64,000 nucleotides of DNA from Augochlora pura (lineage: Eukaryota > Arthropoda > Insecta > Hymenoptera > Halictidae). A program made the translations under genes and the position numbers. A model generated the notes under the pieces. That model worked only from the letters and a program-made list of their open reading frames with translations. It had not been told where the DNA came from and made no database searches. Location of the stretch: contig NC_135773.1 in the NCBI RefSeq assembly GCF_028453695.1, forward strand, positions 4,278,001-4,342,000. Direction: 5' to 3'. Positions 37,351 to 48,880 of the stretch are shown here, piece after piece. How positions within the stretch are numbered: the first letter of the stretch is position 1; each line of letters starts with the position of its first letter.

Positions 37351-37574
37351 CCCTTTGCATTCGAATGGCGCCTCTGAAACGCCAATGAAAATTGTTATAT
37401 AATTTACAAAATAATGTTGACATTATTAAATACCCTTTTGTTAAAAGCACAACAGTTTTACGAGTCGCAAGACTCAATTTTACATGCATAAATTATACTA
37501 AGTATATACTACAGCTGGTGAAAATAGCAATTTTGGATCTAAGCTTAAAATGGCTTCGAGTGCAAAGGGTTAAA
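37347..37574. mobile_element. TTAA-bounded MITE, family B, copy 1 (228 bp)
   Basis: Starts TTAACCCTTTGCATTCGAATGG and ends with the inverted TTCGAGTGCAAAGGGTTAA. The interior carries TACGAGTCGCAAGACTCAA, a small imperfect hairpin also found in the reverse-oriented copy at 32239-32469. A 65-codon frame inside is chance. Confidence 0.88.
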
Positions 37575-37740
37575 ATAATGAAAATGTAATAATAATTTAC
37601 AATGCACGCCTTGTAAAATTACCAACATTTTTGATATTCGGCGACGATTTAATTGCTTCGAAGGAAGAAAGCGTTCTCGAGCCAATTAGACACTATTGCT
37701 GTCGATACTAATCACTCGGTGAACTTAAAATACGCTCACG
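37575..37740. repeat. Right copy of the local direct duplication
   Basis: Counterpart of 36915-37192, without the LINE-tail segment and without the two TTAA elements. It ends GAACTTAAAATACGC, where the left copy has GAACTTAA followed by the family A element. Confidence 0.85.
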
Positions 37741-39934
37741 GCGATTGGTCGAAGTAAAACAAGTGGAATTATCGGCGGAGTCGTTCGAGCCGCGCCGCGC
37801 CGTTAGAAAGGAAACCGGCGGCCCCCAGCATGGGATCCAGTTTCGCCAGACGTCGGACCCAATTCCGTCTGATAAGCTAATTAAACGGTGTCATTTAATT
37901 TCGACCGGAATCATCGTTTCTTCGACCACGCGCTCCCGCGCTAATGACAAACGTTTTGCTTATTAAACGGCGCCCGCTACGGGTCAATTATACCGCGTGT
38001 CCCGTCGTTTATTGGTTTATTCGGAACGTCTGGATCGATAATGATCGCGGACACTGCGCGTTGCTACACGCGGCCCGTTCCCAGCCCCGTGTCGTTTGCA
38101 TACGGGTAACAATCGACTAATTTGCGCGCGACGATAAAACGCCGCAGATAAGATTCCGAGTTGCGTCTTCGGAAATGGTTAAATTCGTTCGAACGGTGCT
38201 AATTAATGGTAATTGGCGACGGTGCCAGCGTTCAACCTAATTTTCTGGTGACTGGAAAAAGAAGACGCGATTTGAAATTGGGACGCTTATTAACACGGTC
38301 GCTGTCAATGACGATCATGGCCGTGGGAGCACGGCTTGTCGAGCTTGCCAGGCGAATTTGTATAATTTTTATGAAATCTTTTGATTGTCATTTTTTAATT
38401 AGACTCGGACAGGGTTGTAATATTCGCGTTGTACATGGTGAAGGGTTTTGGAAAGTATTTTAAGAGTAGGTTATTATAAATTTAATTCTTCAATTATTTT
38501 TAAGCAGAATAATTCTGACTTTATATCGTGTATTTTTTATGGAAGTTGTAAAGGTATGATATGTGCAAATATGAGGACCAAATTTTTCGATAGGTTCTTA
38601 GATTTTTAAATAATTCAAGACTAAATAATTAGTTGAATATAGTATAATAAGAAATATTGTTAAAAATATTAAAAAATTTCTTGTGAAATCTAATAGAAAT
38701 AGAGAACAAACTCAGTAGTATAGTGTTCTGACGATCATGGTACACTTTATAGTACTGTAAAGTTTAGAGCACACTTTGTATTCAAACCTTGATGAAACAT
38801 TAAAAAATACGGTACATTAACTTTTAAGGGATCGTCACAAAGGATAAATCTTAATCTTTACATCTGTGAAAGTGCAGTAATGAACAAATCTCTTTTATAT
38901 TTTATATGTAATAAAATGCAATGAAAAATCGTCACCAATTTCTAAAACATTACTTTTTGATCCATATACATTTTTCACTTCCAAGCCTAAATAATTATTA
39001 TTCCGGGCTATAAAAATATCTGAAAAATTCTAAAATATTCCTTAACGTTTGTAATATAATATAAATTTATAAAATAACCTCCGTTGGCTAATAATTTTGT
39101 AAAACTCAGTTTCCTGGATGGTTGCGAAATCAAATAACCTAACAACGTGTTACATCATACAACAAACGTCATACAAAAAATTAGAAAACAATCATGTTAA
39201 CTCGAATTTAGACCATACGATTTTAAACAAAATGATAAATATTTAACTACGATTTCGAAAAAAAAGCAAATAAATTTACGCCAACCTCTAAATAATCTAC
39301 AATGGCGATGAAGGTTAATGGTACCACAATGAGAAAGAAACACTGCCAAAAACTAAAAAATCGTCTTTTAAATTCAATAACAGAATCTGTCGAATAAAAT
39401 ACGAGAAGATCAAGACACGTTAGCGCGATCGATGGAGGAAAAGCGTGAAAGAGTAGCCCGTGGCGGCCAGAAGCGGCGACGCGAGCGTGTTGGCGAGAGA
39501 CAAGAGCAAACGACACGTTGGATAGATGGTTGGGTATCGACTACTCTATCGGGACGCCACCTGAGCCCATAAATGTGACCTCTGCTGTCGGCCGTCGAAG
39601 ATAAAGGGCCGCGTCCTTTTAACCGTAATACGCCGTGTGTAGCAGGTGCGCCTTTAAGGGTCGGAAATTGTAAATACCCCCGTAACCTTTCCCGCGCGAC
39701 CGTGCCGGGGTCAATCGTTCGTTCGAGCGTCGCTCGTAAATCCGGTTCAGAGCCGGTCGACGAGCCCATATGTACATACGACTGCTAAGGTCAGAAATGG
39801 TAATTGATATCGCGGCCTAGGTGTGTTTCGTGCGCGCGCCCCCCTCCCCGTAGTCTCGAATTTACGGGTGCCGCCTGGCAAATCCGAGGCTTAGGCGAGT
39901 TATTCCCGCGCCGCCCCCGTTGCGGCGGCCTCCA
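37741..39934. other. Non-coding: CpG island 37741-38350, AT valley, CpG island 39410-39934
   Basis: Neither island has a recognisable coding segment. The minus-strand frame at 39410-39769 (about 119 codons) matches no family I know. Confidence 0.45.
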
Positions 39935-39937
39935 CCC

Positions 39938-39972
<35 letters not shown>

Positions 39973-39991
39973 CCCCCCCCCCCCCCCCCCC
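39935..39991 (-). repeat. Double poly-C tract (poly-G on minus strand)
   Basis: C run at 39935-39960, a short GCCCCGGG interruption, then C run at 39969-39991. It creates a proline-only peptide stretch in the plus frame. Run lengths this long are often wrong in assemblies. Confidence 0.9.
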
Positions 39992-41253
39992 GCCGGTCCC
40001 CGGGCTCGAAAAATTGATATTTCACGTCCCGCTCGGTAACGACCGAATAAAATGTAACGCGAAAACGATTTTATGCGCCATCCGCGGTGCAGCGAAATTG
40101 ATCAGGATTCGCGTAATTCGAGATCCGCGCGGGGTTCACGGCCGCCCGGGGCTCCGGTATCGGGTTTCGCGTTCGTTACCGGGGTAAGAATGCTTTGTTA
40201 CGCCGAGGACTGCCAAGTTGACGATCGCCAGGGGAGTCGGAATGTGTTACGGCCGGCCCGACTTATGCCGCTCGAAAGAATATCTACTAGCGGAAAGCGG
40301 TGCGAGGATGATTTCAACGGTTCGAATGTCGATACAACGACGATTTCCAGATTTCTGTATCTTATTCCAGAAGTCGCACTGATTTATTTATGTTTAAGTA
40401 TCATTTAATCATAGTAGAAGATCCTAGTCTAAAGCTAAACTATTCTAATTTAACTTGAGATAATTACTTCAATTAAATTTCATTTTTTAATAATTAAATT
40501 TCACTTGAAATAATTACTGAAATCGAACGTTAGTAATTTATATCTTTACGTTCGATTGTAATTTATATTTTCCAACAGGACTTCACAATATATCCAATAA
40601 ATACACAAATAAATAAACAAACAATCTAGTTCTCCCAGAAAAATATTCTCATCTGCAAAGGGTGAAACCAAAGAAATATAAGGGCGCGTCGATGACGTCG
40701 TGTATTTTTAATATCACGCATCGATGTTCGTTACCATTTAAACAGTAATAAATATAATTCTATGATAAGAAAAAAATATGATTCACAACAAATCTGCTTT
40801 CACCTCCGACAGCGTAATTTTGCTATTCACAGTGTTCCGAAAATTACGGATGCAACGGAGACCTAGTTCGGCAGGCAAACGAGGCCGTAGTTGCAGACTT
40901 GTTCTTCTCCGAACAGTGTTTTCAAAAACGATAACCTGCATGTTTGGAAAACTGATGGATCGATACCACTGAAATTGGACGCAGAGGTGTCCAGTTTTTG
41001 TTGTGGATATTTTTTTACACGTCGTAGTTTACTTTATATGGATGAAAAATATAGCATTCCTCCGATATCAATTTTTTCGAAATGCCCGACGCACTCGAAA
41101 GTATAAAATGCTATTTTCGTGTTTACGGTATCACGGATACGGTTATTTATCTTTTTAATATTCATGGAGCTATCGCGCGCTAGGAGCGGATAAAAGCTGT
41201 TTAGAAAATAATCCAATTCGCGCATGAAATTAAATTGGAAATGACTGTGTGTA
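39992..41253. other. Non-coding: CpG island to 40330, then AT-rich
   Basis: No gene or element end is recognised. CTGCAAAGGGTGAA at about 40656 resembles a TTAA-element end, but no partner was found. Confidence 0.4.
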
Positions 41254-41766
41254 AAATTATGATATAACGTTTAGAATTACGACGATTAGAACCCCTTTCT
41301 TCGCAATAATTTCTTAGAAGAAAAATTATAGTTATATTTATTACGTGTCTATATCTCCTTAAATATTCAAATATTGAACCCTCGTACCTAATAGTTTATT
41401 GCTAGAAATCTCCGCCAGGAATCTGACTCGTTAAATCATGACGAGTGGTTAAAGTAAGGAAAATTTAACATTTCGAAATTATACGCGATAGTTAACCTAT
41501 AAATGGCAACATATAAAATTCTACTATAAACTTTAGAATTACAACGATTATAACCTCTTCTATCGCAATAATTTCTCAAAAGAAAAATATGATTTATATT
41601 TGTTACGTGTCTATATTTCCTTAAATATTTAAATATTGGACACGGAACAACCCACATATCTAACAATTTATTACTAAAAATTTCCGCCAAGAGTCTGACT
41701 CATTAAACCACGACGAATTACAATAAGTAAAATTTAGCATTTCCAAATGACACGCGATAGTTGTCC
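41254..41766. repeat. Two-copy tandem duplication, about 262-269 bp
   Basis: TTTAGAATTAC at 41270 and 41532 begin two copies. Later shared words are CGCAATAATTTCT, ACGTGTCTATAT, CCTTAAATATT, TCCGCCA, TCTGACTC and ACGCGATAGTT. The offset drifts from 262 to 269 through small indels. There is moderate divergence and no coding content. Confidence 0.85.
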
Positions 41767-42778
41767 TCGCTTAACAATTCCACCAATGAATGGATCATTT
41801 TCTCCAGGTAAAACCAGCGCCGTTCGTCTTCGTGTCCCAAAGTTATCCTTCAGATCGGAGTAATCTAAATGTCATCGCAGTTTTACCCATACGGAAGTCT
41901 TCTCTCCATTTTCACGAACAGCCGCGTTACATAGTCGTACGTTTCCGGGGAACGGCGGAATAAAAATACGAGAATGTAATTATTCCGAACTGGGTCAAAG
42001 AGTAATCTTACTTTGCGGATCCAACAACGGCACAGAAGCCACTGTTTTCCATACACTGGAGGAGAAATGGCGAAACTGGTGAAAAAAAAAACAACTCGCA
42101 ACGCTGTATTAAGATAAGTAACATTCACTCTCGTTACCTATCTACGTGCTCAACTTGCATATTAAACGATGCGAGTAGTAAGAGGATGACACAATCTTCT
42201 GTCCCGACTTAAACATTGATTTATACGATCGTATTTTAAGTAGACGCAGATTGTACCTTTTCAGTTTTTAGTATAATGAGTAAATTATTTTGATCCTATA
42301 CGAGCTATATTACAAGTGAAATGTACAATTAATTCGGAAGTTTATATTTTCGCATTTCAAATATTAAAAGCACGAAAAGCACGTGAAATTATTTAACCGA
42401 ATTCATATTGGATAAATCTGAAAAACAATTTTGACATTGCCATTTACTAAATAAATCTTCTGGAATCTGCTTGACGCGAAGAGATCGCTAAAATAATTGC
42501 TATAACAAATCCTTAGAACATAACCACTAAAATTCTAGTCTTTTTAATTTTGTATGACTCGTATTCGCATTGGCGTAGAGGAACGTCGTAACGACACTTC
42601 CTTGTATCTTCGTTTCTAATCAAAGTTCACAGAGTTTTACGCTTTTAATCGCACGCGCTCGCGAAATAAATTTTAGGCCCACTTTAATTTAAATAATTTT
42701 GTCCAGGAACTTGTTAGCGAAATTTCCTGAAAATGCCGTCGTAAACGGTGGAATTAAAATCGATTCGGCAGACATGCC
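41767..42778. other. AT-rich non-coding stretch with weak CpG patches
   Basis: No recognisable feature. The minus-strand frame at 41883-42128 is short and unrecognised. Confidence 0.4.
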
Positions 42779-42800
42779 AGAGAGAGAGAGAGGGAGAGAG

Positions 42801-42834
<34 letters not shown>
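42779..42834. repeat. GA microsatellite
   Basis: Imperfect first half (GGGAGA, GTAGA interruptions), then about 15 pure GA units. Confidence 0.95.
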
Positions 42835-42835
<1 letters not shown>

Positions 42836-43402
42836 CCGTTACGGTTCATCTGGGAGGAGTCCCGTGCTCGTATAAGTAAGGAACGCAGCTTTCCGCAAGA
42901 TAACGAAGGCAGACGGGATTAGCCGCATGATTTTTTAATACCACGACCGTACGTTGCCCGGGCGCTTGGTAATTCCGCGACGAGCCTCTACGACTCTGTT
43001 CGCTGTTGTCCGGCGTGTCTTCATGAATATTAAAACAATCAGTAACTTCTAAAATGCTTACGCGCGCCGCGGCAAGTACCACAGGATTAAGCTTAACGCG
43101 CCGCCGACGCCGCTTGCCGCTTGCCGCTTGCCGCTTGCCGCCATCGAATAAAACGCGGTGAACTTTTTTAATCATTCAACAGCGGAAACTGCATTTTAAA
43201 GGGGCGCCTTCGACCCCCCACCCCCTCACCCCCACCGCCGACGGCGGCGGACGTTTCAAATAAAAATTAAAAATGGCGCGCGCGTATCTTTCGAATGCAA
43301 CAACATTTTTATTCCCCCGGTGTAACGAGAAATTGTAAACGGTGGAACGAGGCGCGAATAACCGAGCCGCGGCGAAAGAGAAACTGGGAGCAGGGGGGAA
43401 AC
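42835..43402. other. CpG-rich island with CGCTTGC heptamers
   Basis: Four CGCTTGC heptamers lie at about 43111-43139. C-rich words occur at 43216-43235. No gene. Confidence 0.5.
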
Positions 43403-43470
43403 GAGAGACAGAGAGAAACAGAGAAAGAGAGAGAGAGAAAAATAGTGAAAGAAAGAGAGAGAGAGAGAGA
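43403..43470. repeat. Imperfect GA/GAAA microsatellite
   Basis: GAGAGACA, GAGAAA and GAGAGA units. Flanking frames are serine/leucine- or glutamate/arginine-rich artefacts. Confidence 0.85.
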
Positions 43471-44361
43471 TACGCGGAAGGAGCAATTAATCAATAATCC
43501 AGGGAGACGTGACAAAATTATTACGCTCGACATTTGTCGGTTTTACCACGTTCCCGGCCGTGTCGTTGTCGTCCACCGAAATACAAGTATGCAATAAATA
43601 ACACGAACGTGGAACACTTACGAAAAAAAAGTCTGCTATTAATGGACCGAAATGTCCGAGGCGTGGGAAATGCAGCTAATGGATCGCCCGAAGTGAAACG
43701 TTGTCGTTTCTCACTGTTTGATTAATATGAATGAATACGGTATCAAAATGTTCAGGGATCGTCGTTCTTCTACACTGTTTGTATAGTATGTTGCGGTCTT
43801 GCGCCATTTGTTTTACGCGTGGAACGATTTTATTGTGTATTTCTGGACATCGGTATGATTTTGTTACTTCTTTGTAATTATTGTTAGACTGCTGGTGTTT
43901 CTAATCGTTTCATTTTCAATTGATACTTGTTCAGGTTATGATTACTTCAGGATCGAGTCATGGTTATTTAATAGTTATTATCGATAAGAATATATGCAAT
44001 ATATTTAAGAAAATCGACGCAATAATCAATCTTCGAATTATAAATACTCCAGTCCATATAACTTCGATTTACAAATACAAGTCCATACAAAAAGATTTAA
44101 AAATATATAAATGGAAATTGTTGGCAAAGAATTGAACCGACTAAAATATCGCAGCCATAACTGATTAAATTAACTTCAGCTATTTTTTATACCATTTCAC
44201 ATTGTACAAATAAATAATTCCCCAATCTCATAGAATACAAGAACAATCGTAATACCTCTCGATTTTAAACGGATAACAAAACGATATCACAAGAATCCCA
44301 TACCAGTTTAATAACATTATATACTAAAATAGAAGCGAGGTAACATTTTCGACCGCGTCGG
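43471..44361. other. Non-coding: island tail then AT valley
   Basis: CpG-rich to about 43720, AT-rich after. Nothing recognised. Confidence 0.4.
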
Positions 44362-44611
44362 TTAACACTAGATTGCCTAAGCAAGTCATTTTGACTGCTT
44401 CTCAATTTCAATTAGAAAAATAATTATGTAAATAATGACACAGCTTTTTATAATTTTGTGACTTTTTCTGCAATATATAAATGCGTTTATTAATCATTGT
44501 TGATGCCCCCCCCCCCCCTCCTTCATTTCCGGTATATATATGTGCGTTATACCTATATTGCCGAGAAGCAGTCATTTTCCCGGCTTCAAGCTCCCGTCGT
44601 TCTAGTGTTAA
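44362..44611. mobile_element. TTAA-bounded MITE, family D (250 bp)
   Basis: Begins TTAACACTAGA and ends TCTAGTGTTAA, an 11-bp inverted terminus. Further in, TGACTGCTTCTC on the left is matched by GAGAAGCAGTCA on the right, so the inverted ends extend imperfectly to about 45 bases. A C run at 44506-44518 sits in the middle. Non-coding. Confidence 0.8.
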
Positions 44612-44809
44612 ATACCACGCCGTACGTCGAATCGGCCTGTGCCGCCGCCGAGAAAACGGTTAACGTACGATAAGAGCAGCCCGGGGTTGAATCGATAAGC
44701 CGCGCGTCCCGCACAGTAGGCGCCCGAGCGATGATCCTTTCTCGCGGTGGAAAACGGCGGGTAGAAAGGGAGCAGCGACCATTATTTAGCGATATAATCG
44801 CTCGGACAG
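44612..44809. other. CpG-rich segment up to the assembly gap
   Basis: Short GC-rich stretch; no feature recognised. Confidence 0.4.
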
Positions 44810-44909
44810 NNNNNNNNNNNNNNNNNNNNNNNNNNNNNNNNNNNNNNNNNNNNNNNNNNNNNNNNNNNNNNNNNNNNNNNNNNNNNNNNNNNNNNNNNNN
44901 NNNNNNNNN
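44810..44909. other. Assembly gap, exactly 100 N
   Basis: One hundred unknown bases, a conventional placeholder length, so true size and content are unknown. Confidence 0.98.
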
Positions 44910-46530
44910 TTTTTAGAGAAATTATTGTATTTTCAAATATGATATAGAGATCGGCTAATTTAATTAATTCAATGCGCTTTTCTTTTTGAAGAGTTCATCT
45001 TGACGACGACTTTGTCGAGCTTCCAATGAAAGTTATACCGCTGACACGATAACAATATAAGCTATGCTATGAAGACTTATACAACTAATTTCATTCTTTG
45101 CTTCTGATTCAGCTAAAAAAAAACTAATCGTTCAGGAAATATTATAATAATAATATTATGTATAAAGACGTCTGTTTAGAGTCTTCAAATTTACAGTAAA
45201 TCCAATCTCGAGCAAACATTCTCAATATTTCTAAGAATGCTCTAACTTTTCGTATTTTATTACTTTTACGATTTTCTATTACTCTCAGTATTTTTATTAC
45301 ATTTTTAATATTTAACTTAACTTTTAAATTTAGCACAAAACACAACGACTCAAGCGACAGTATAAGTGCAGACTATATTTAACAATTAACACAGTTCACC
45401 CGTGGACTTTGTCAATATTCGCTGCCTTACTGTAAATATCTGCTGCAGTCGTTGCGCACAGTAGTTGCAATTTAAGTGTCGCAATACGTTTGCATGCGGA
45501 TGCATGAATGGTATACGCGTCTTCGGGCTTTAAGCGAGTACAGGACTCGTTCATGCGTTAGGATGGAGAGCGCCGCACAAAGCGTTTAATTATTCGGGTA
45601 ATGGAACGTTTATTTGTAGGCTTGGTGGGGAGGGGGGGCCGATCCCCCGAAGGCGACGTCCCTTGAAAATGAAAACAAATTGTTTTTTCATTGCGAGCCA
45701 CCGCGTACCGACGCATAATTGTTAACAACGATCGCCCAGGGTCCCGTGGAAACTCGTAATACTCTTGCTGCCGCGGTAGAACAGGTCAGCCGGTTCCACC
45801 GTCCATTACGTAATTGCGAAATAACTAAGCTCCGGCCGCATCTAAAATACTAACGTCCGTCCAGCATTACGCTAAAGAAGTACGCACTTTGGTAATTAAC
45901 CACCCCCCTCCCCCTGCTTTCTTTCCTTGATCCTTGAATAATCATTCGCGCCCGAAGATCAGACATTCTTACGGGAAAAGTGGTCATGATACTAATTTTA
46001 ATACCGTCGTTGGTCAAATGGACATCTTTTTCCTATTTATGAACGAATTTAGTATAATACTCATGGTACTCATGCTCGGATTTATTATAAGTTACTATAT
46101 ATAAAGTTATTATAGTTCAAAGGGAGGTTATTCGTCTCTTTAAATTCGAAATAATTAGTGGAAATATTTCTTTCATTAAACATATTTTCTATTAATCAGC
46201 TTAATCGACAAGAAAGGAGAGATTGTAACCACGTTACTTGTCGTAAAAAGAAAATAATGTCCTTTATTTATACGTCTTCTATATATTTGTAAAATCTTTA
46301 AGTGTCATAAATACATAAAGATCCATAGTTTATTAATCAATAATGCTAAGAAATATGCAACGGAGCCTAAATGAAAGAAAAGTTCATTTCTATACGATAA
46401 TATTGAAATCAGTATATTTCGTCCTTTAATAATTCAATAATATTGATAAAAGAACTAGGAGATTTATATAGAAATATATTTCTCAACATTACAATCAACT
46501 GTTAATTGTAAAACTTCTAAAACGTTTTTC
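44910..46530. other. Non-coding: AT-rich with CpG patch 45490-45960
   Basis: No coding, RNA or transposon signal recognised. A G run lies near 45628-45638. Confidence 0.4.
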
Positions 46531-46592
46531 CTAGAAATTGACACGTTTCTGCTAGAAATTAACACGTTTCACTAGAAATTGACACGTTTCTA
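46531..46592. repeat. Three-copy 20-21-bp tandem repeat
   Basis: CTAGAAATTGACACGTTTCT and variants start at 46531, 46552 and 46572. Confidence 0.85.
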
Positions 46593-47479
46593 CTGTCCGC
46601 TCGTTTATTCGATTCCATCGATAATTACCACCGAACAACGCGAGCGAATTTAGCAACAACAGGCAAACGACGATATCCGAATGACTTAGGCGCGTGTGTG
46701 ACCCACGGGCATTTATGCAACCGTTTACCATAGGAGCCTGGGTCTCTCGCGCTGCCCCTGCTCGACGGGAACGCTTATTCTCGTCACAACAATAAACAGC
46801 GCGGGGGAGGGGAGGACGGGAGAAGGGCGGAATAAATACTTTAGTACCTAGTCTATCTATACGCGGCCAGTAAACTGTTCGCAGAATCAGCAATTACGTG
46901 CTTTTGCATATGCAAAATCTGTTTGCAGCTTGCGCGCGGAGAGTAGCGTTTCTAGAGGGGAGGGGAGGAGGGGCGAGGCGGAGGAGGGTGGGAAGGGCCT
47001 CGCCGCGTGAACTTTCCAGAATATTGTAATTGTAGTCGGAGCCACCGCATCCCCGCCCCGTGCTGTGTATTTAATAACGCTCCCGGAGCGATTCTTTTTT
47101 TCTTCTTTTTTTTTTTTGCTACTCGCTCTGGCACGGAACACAAAAGAGACCGGAACCAACGGCAAGTATTCCGATACGCGAAAGAAATACGCTTGTCTAC
47201 GGAACGTATCGAGGCAGTAAGCGGCCCGGAAATAATGATGCTGCTCACTCTGCTTATTTCTCAATATTGCCCTTCTCGACGTTGTACCACGGCATGGAAT
47301 TAAATGCCCTCGATGACCTACAAAGTATCAGCGATCGCGTGCGCTACTTTCCGCAAATATTTGGAGGACCCCGGGGTTTCATTACTGTCGTTAATATGCC
47401 GCGAGCATGTTGCACGACGAAGCGCGGATCGTATTATAATCGAAGACACCTCTTTACGCAACGCGCGGTTAAAAATTAT
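46593..47479. other. CpG-rich island, no gene
   Basis: A G-rich tract at 46957-46990 and a T-rich tract at 47094-47118 occur. Overlapping frames on both strands are not recognised. Confidence 0.45.
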
Positions 47480-47672
47480 TTAACTCAATGCGGAGTTATT
47501 AAATTTATAAATAGATGTGAGAAATATGCAGCAAAATTGAGAAGGAAAAATAGTATTTATTATTTATTTTTTAGATTTATGTAACACAATAGTATGCTTC
47601 AGTTTTATGTAATAATGAAGAAAATAAATAGCTTCGGTGGCTGAGAGTAGACTTACGACCAGAAAGAGTTAA
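47480..47672. mobile_element. TTAA-bounded MITE, family C, copy 2 (193 bp)
   Basis: Starts TTAACTCAATGCGGAGTTATTAA and ends AGAAAGAGTTAA. It aligns along its length with 34689-34884, with shared ATATGTAAC/TTATGTAAC and GAAAATAAATAGCTTC words. Its termini are more decayed than those of copy 1. Confidence 0.75.
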
Positions 47673-48605
47673 TAACCTTTTCATTAATTTTTTAATTTAT
47701 TTTTCGTGGCAGATGGATATCAATTTTATTTTCCAGCGTTGACAACATTCCAAAAATCTCAATTAATTATGTTAATTCGCATTCGATAATTATCTATGAG
47801 CTACGACACTATATGCAAATATATATATATATATATGCGAATATACATATATATCTACTTTAAAACAATTCCATTATCGCATAAAACCCATAATGGCCAC
47901 AAGACTTCCCTAAAACAATCAAAACGAAAGACACGAAATTACAACAGAAAAATCAGTGTACGCTACCGGAAGGAATGTCAGAGCCGTGTCGCGGGCGGTC
48001 CGAGCGAAAAACGTTTAGATTAAATAATTATAAAATGTAATATGATATGGGGCCAGGTGAATTCCACGGGAAACCGAGCGCGCGTGCAAGTTCACGCAAC
48101 CGTACGACCGTAATTAAATAGCCGTTGCCCGTTGGATGCGAAGCACGGGGCTGTTTCTAAAAATTCTTCGGCTGACCGTCGAAAACAATAAAACGCGGAC
48201 TTTAAGGGAAGCGATAACGTCGTCTAAATTGTTCTCAACTTACGGGCAGGTCTTGCGAGCACGTCGGTGGTGTTCCGTGAAATAGAAGGCGTCCCATTCT
48301 GGAAAGCCTCTTTCAGCGCGCATGCTCTTTCATTGGAAAGCGGCGGAAAATTTATTTGTCTTCGACGTTCTTGGAAACCGATTTCGCGAACGGAAGTTAT
48401 TGTTCTCATTATTGATTTTAAACGGCTTTAACAATATATATTCGAACTATCGAAGGCGCCGGAAAATTGAATCGGTTGAATAAAAGATTGGATCAATCGT
48501 GAATAGACTGCGGGTTTTATAAATTTTTAATAGAGACGAAGAGATGAGATTTAAGATAATAAAAACAGTAAAAGAATTTTGGGAAGACCTCGTTTTGAAT
48601 CTAAA
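47673..48605. other. Non-coding: TA repeat then CpG-rich patch
   Basis: A TA microsatellite with ATATGCGAATATACATAT lies at 47818-47854. CpG-rich at 47950-48420. No gene recognised. Confidence 0.5.
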
Positions 48606-48880
48606 TTAATACTTTACCGATCGGTAGTCTATAAATCGGCTTTTCACCATGGCAATAATTAAACCTAAAACTAACCTATTATCTATGCATCTCTTCTCTG
48701 TAAACGCCTATATTACTATATAATTTTTTAAATATTGGATACATTTCACGACGAATAAAATGGGAATTAAATAAATATATTTTAACGCTAGCGTTATAAA
48801 AACATAATAATGTTAGTAGATTTAAATTTCCTATAATGACATAAATGTTTACGGTCGATTAATCGGTCAATAAAGACGAC
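48606..48880. mobile_element. Decayed TTAA-type MITE, family E (about 275 bp)
   Basis: The left end, TTAATACTTTACCGATCGGT, followed by AGTCTATAAATCGG, resembles the 32466-32880 element. Near the right end, GGTCGATTAATCGGTCAATAAAG is a degraded inverted match. The exact right boundary is unclear. Confidence 0.5.

Noticed and set aside
39804..40187. Proline-rich open frame
   Set aside because: The proline block is the poly-C tract. The flanks have no family similarity, and the homopolymer length is unreliable.
44670..44700. GGGGTTGAATCG resembling a tRNA B box
   Set aside because: No matching A box or foldable acceptor stem at the right distance.
44731..44916. Open frame running into the N block
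   Set aside because: More than half of it is unknown bases, so nothing can be supported.
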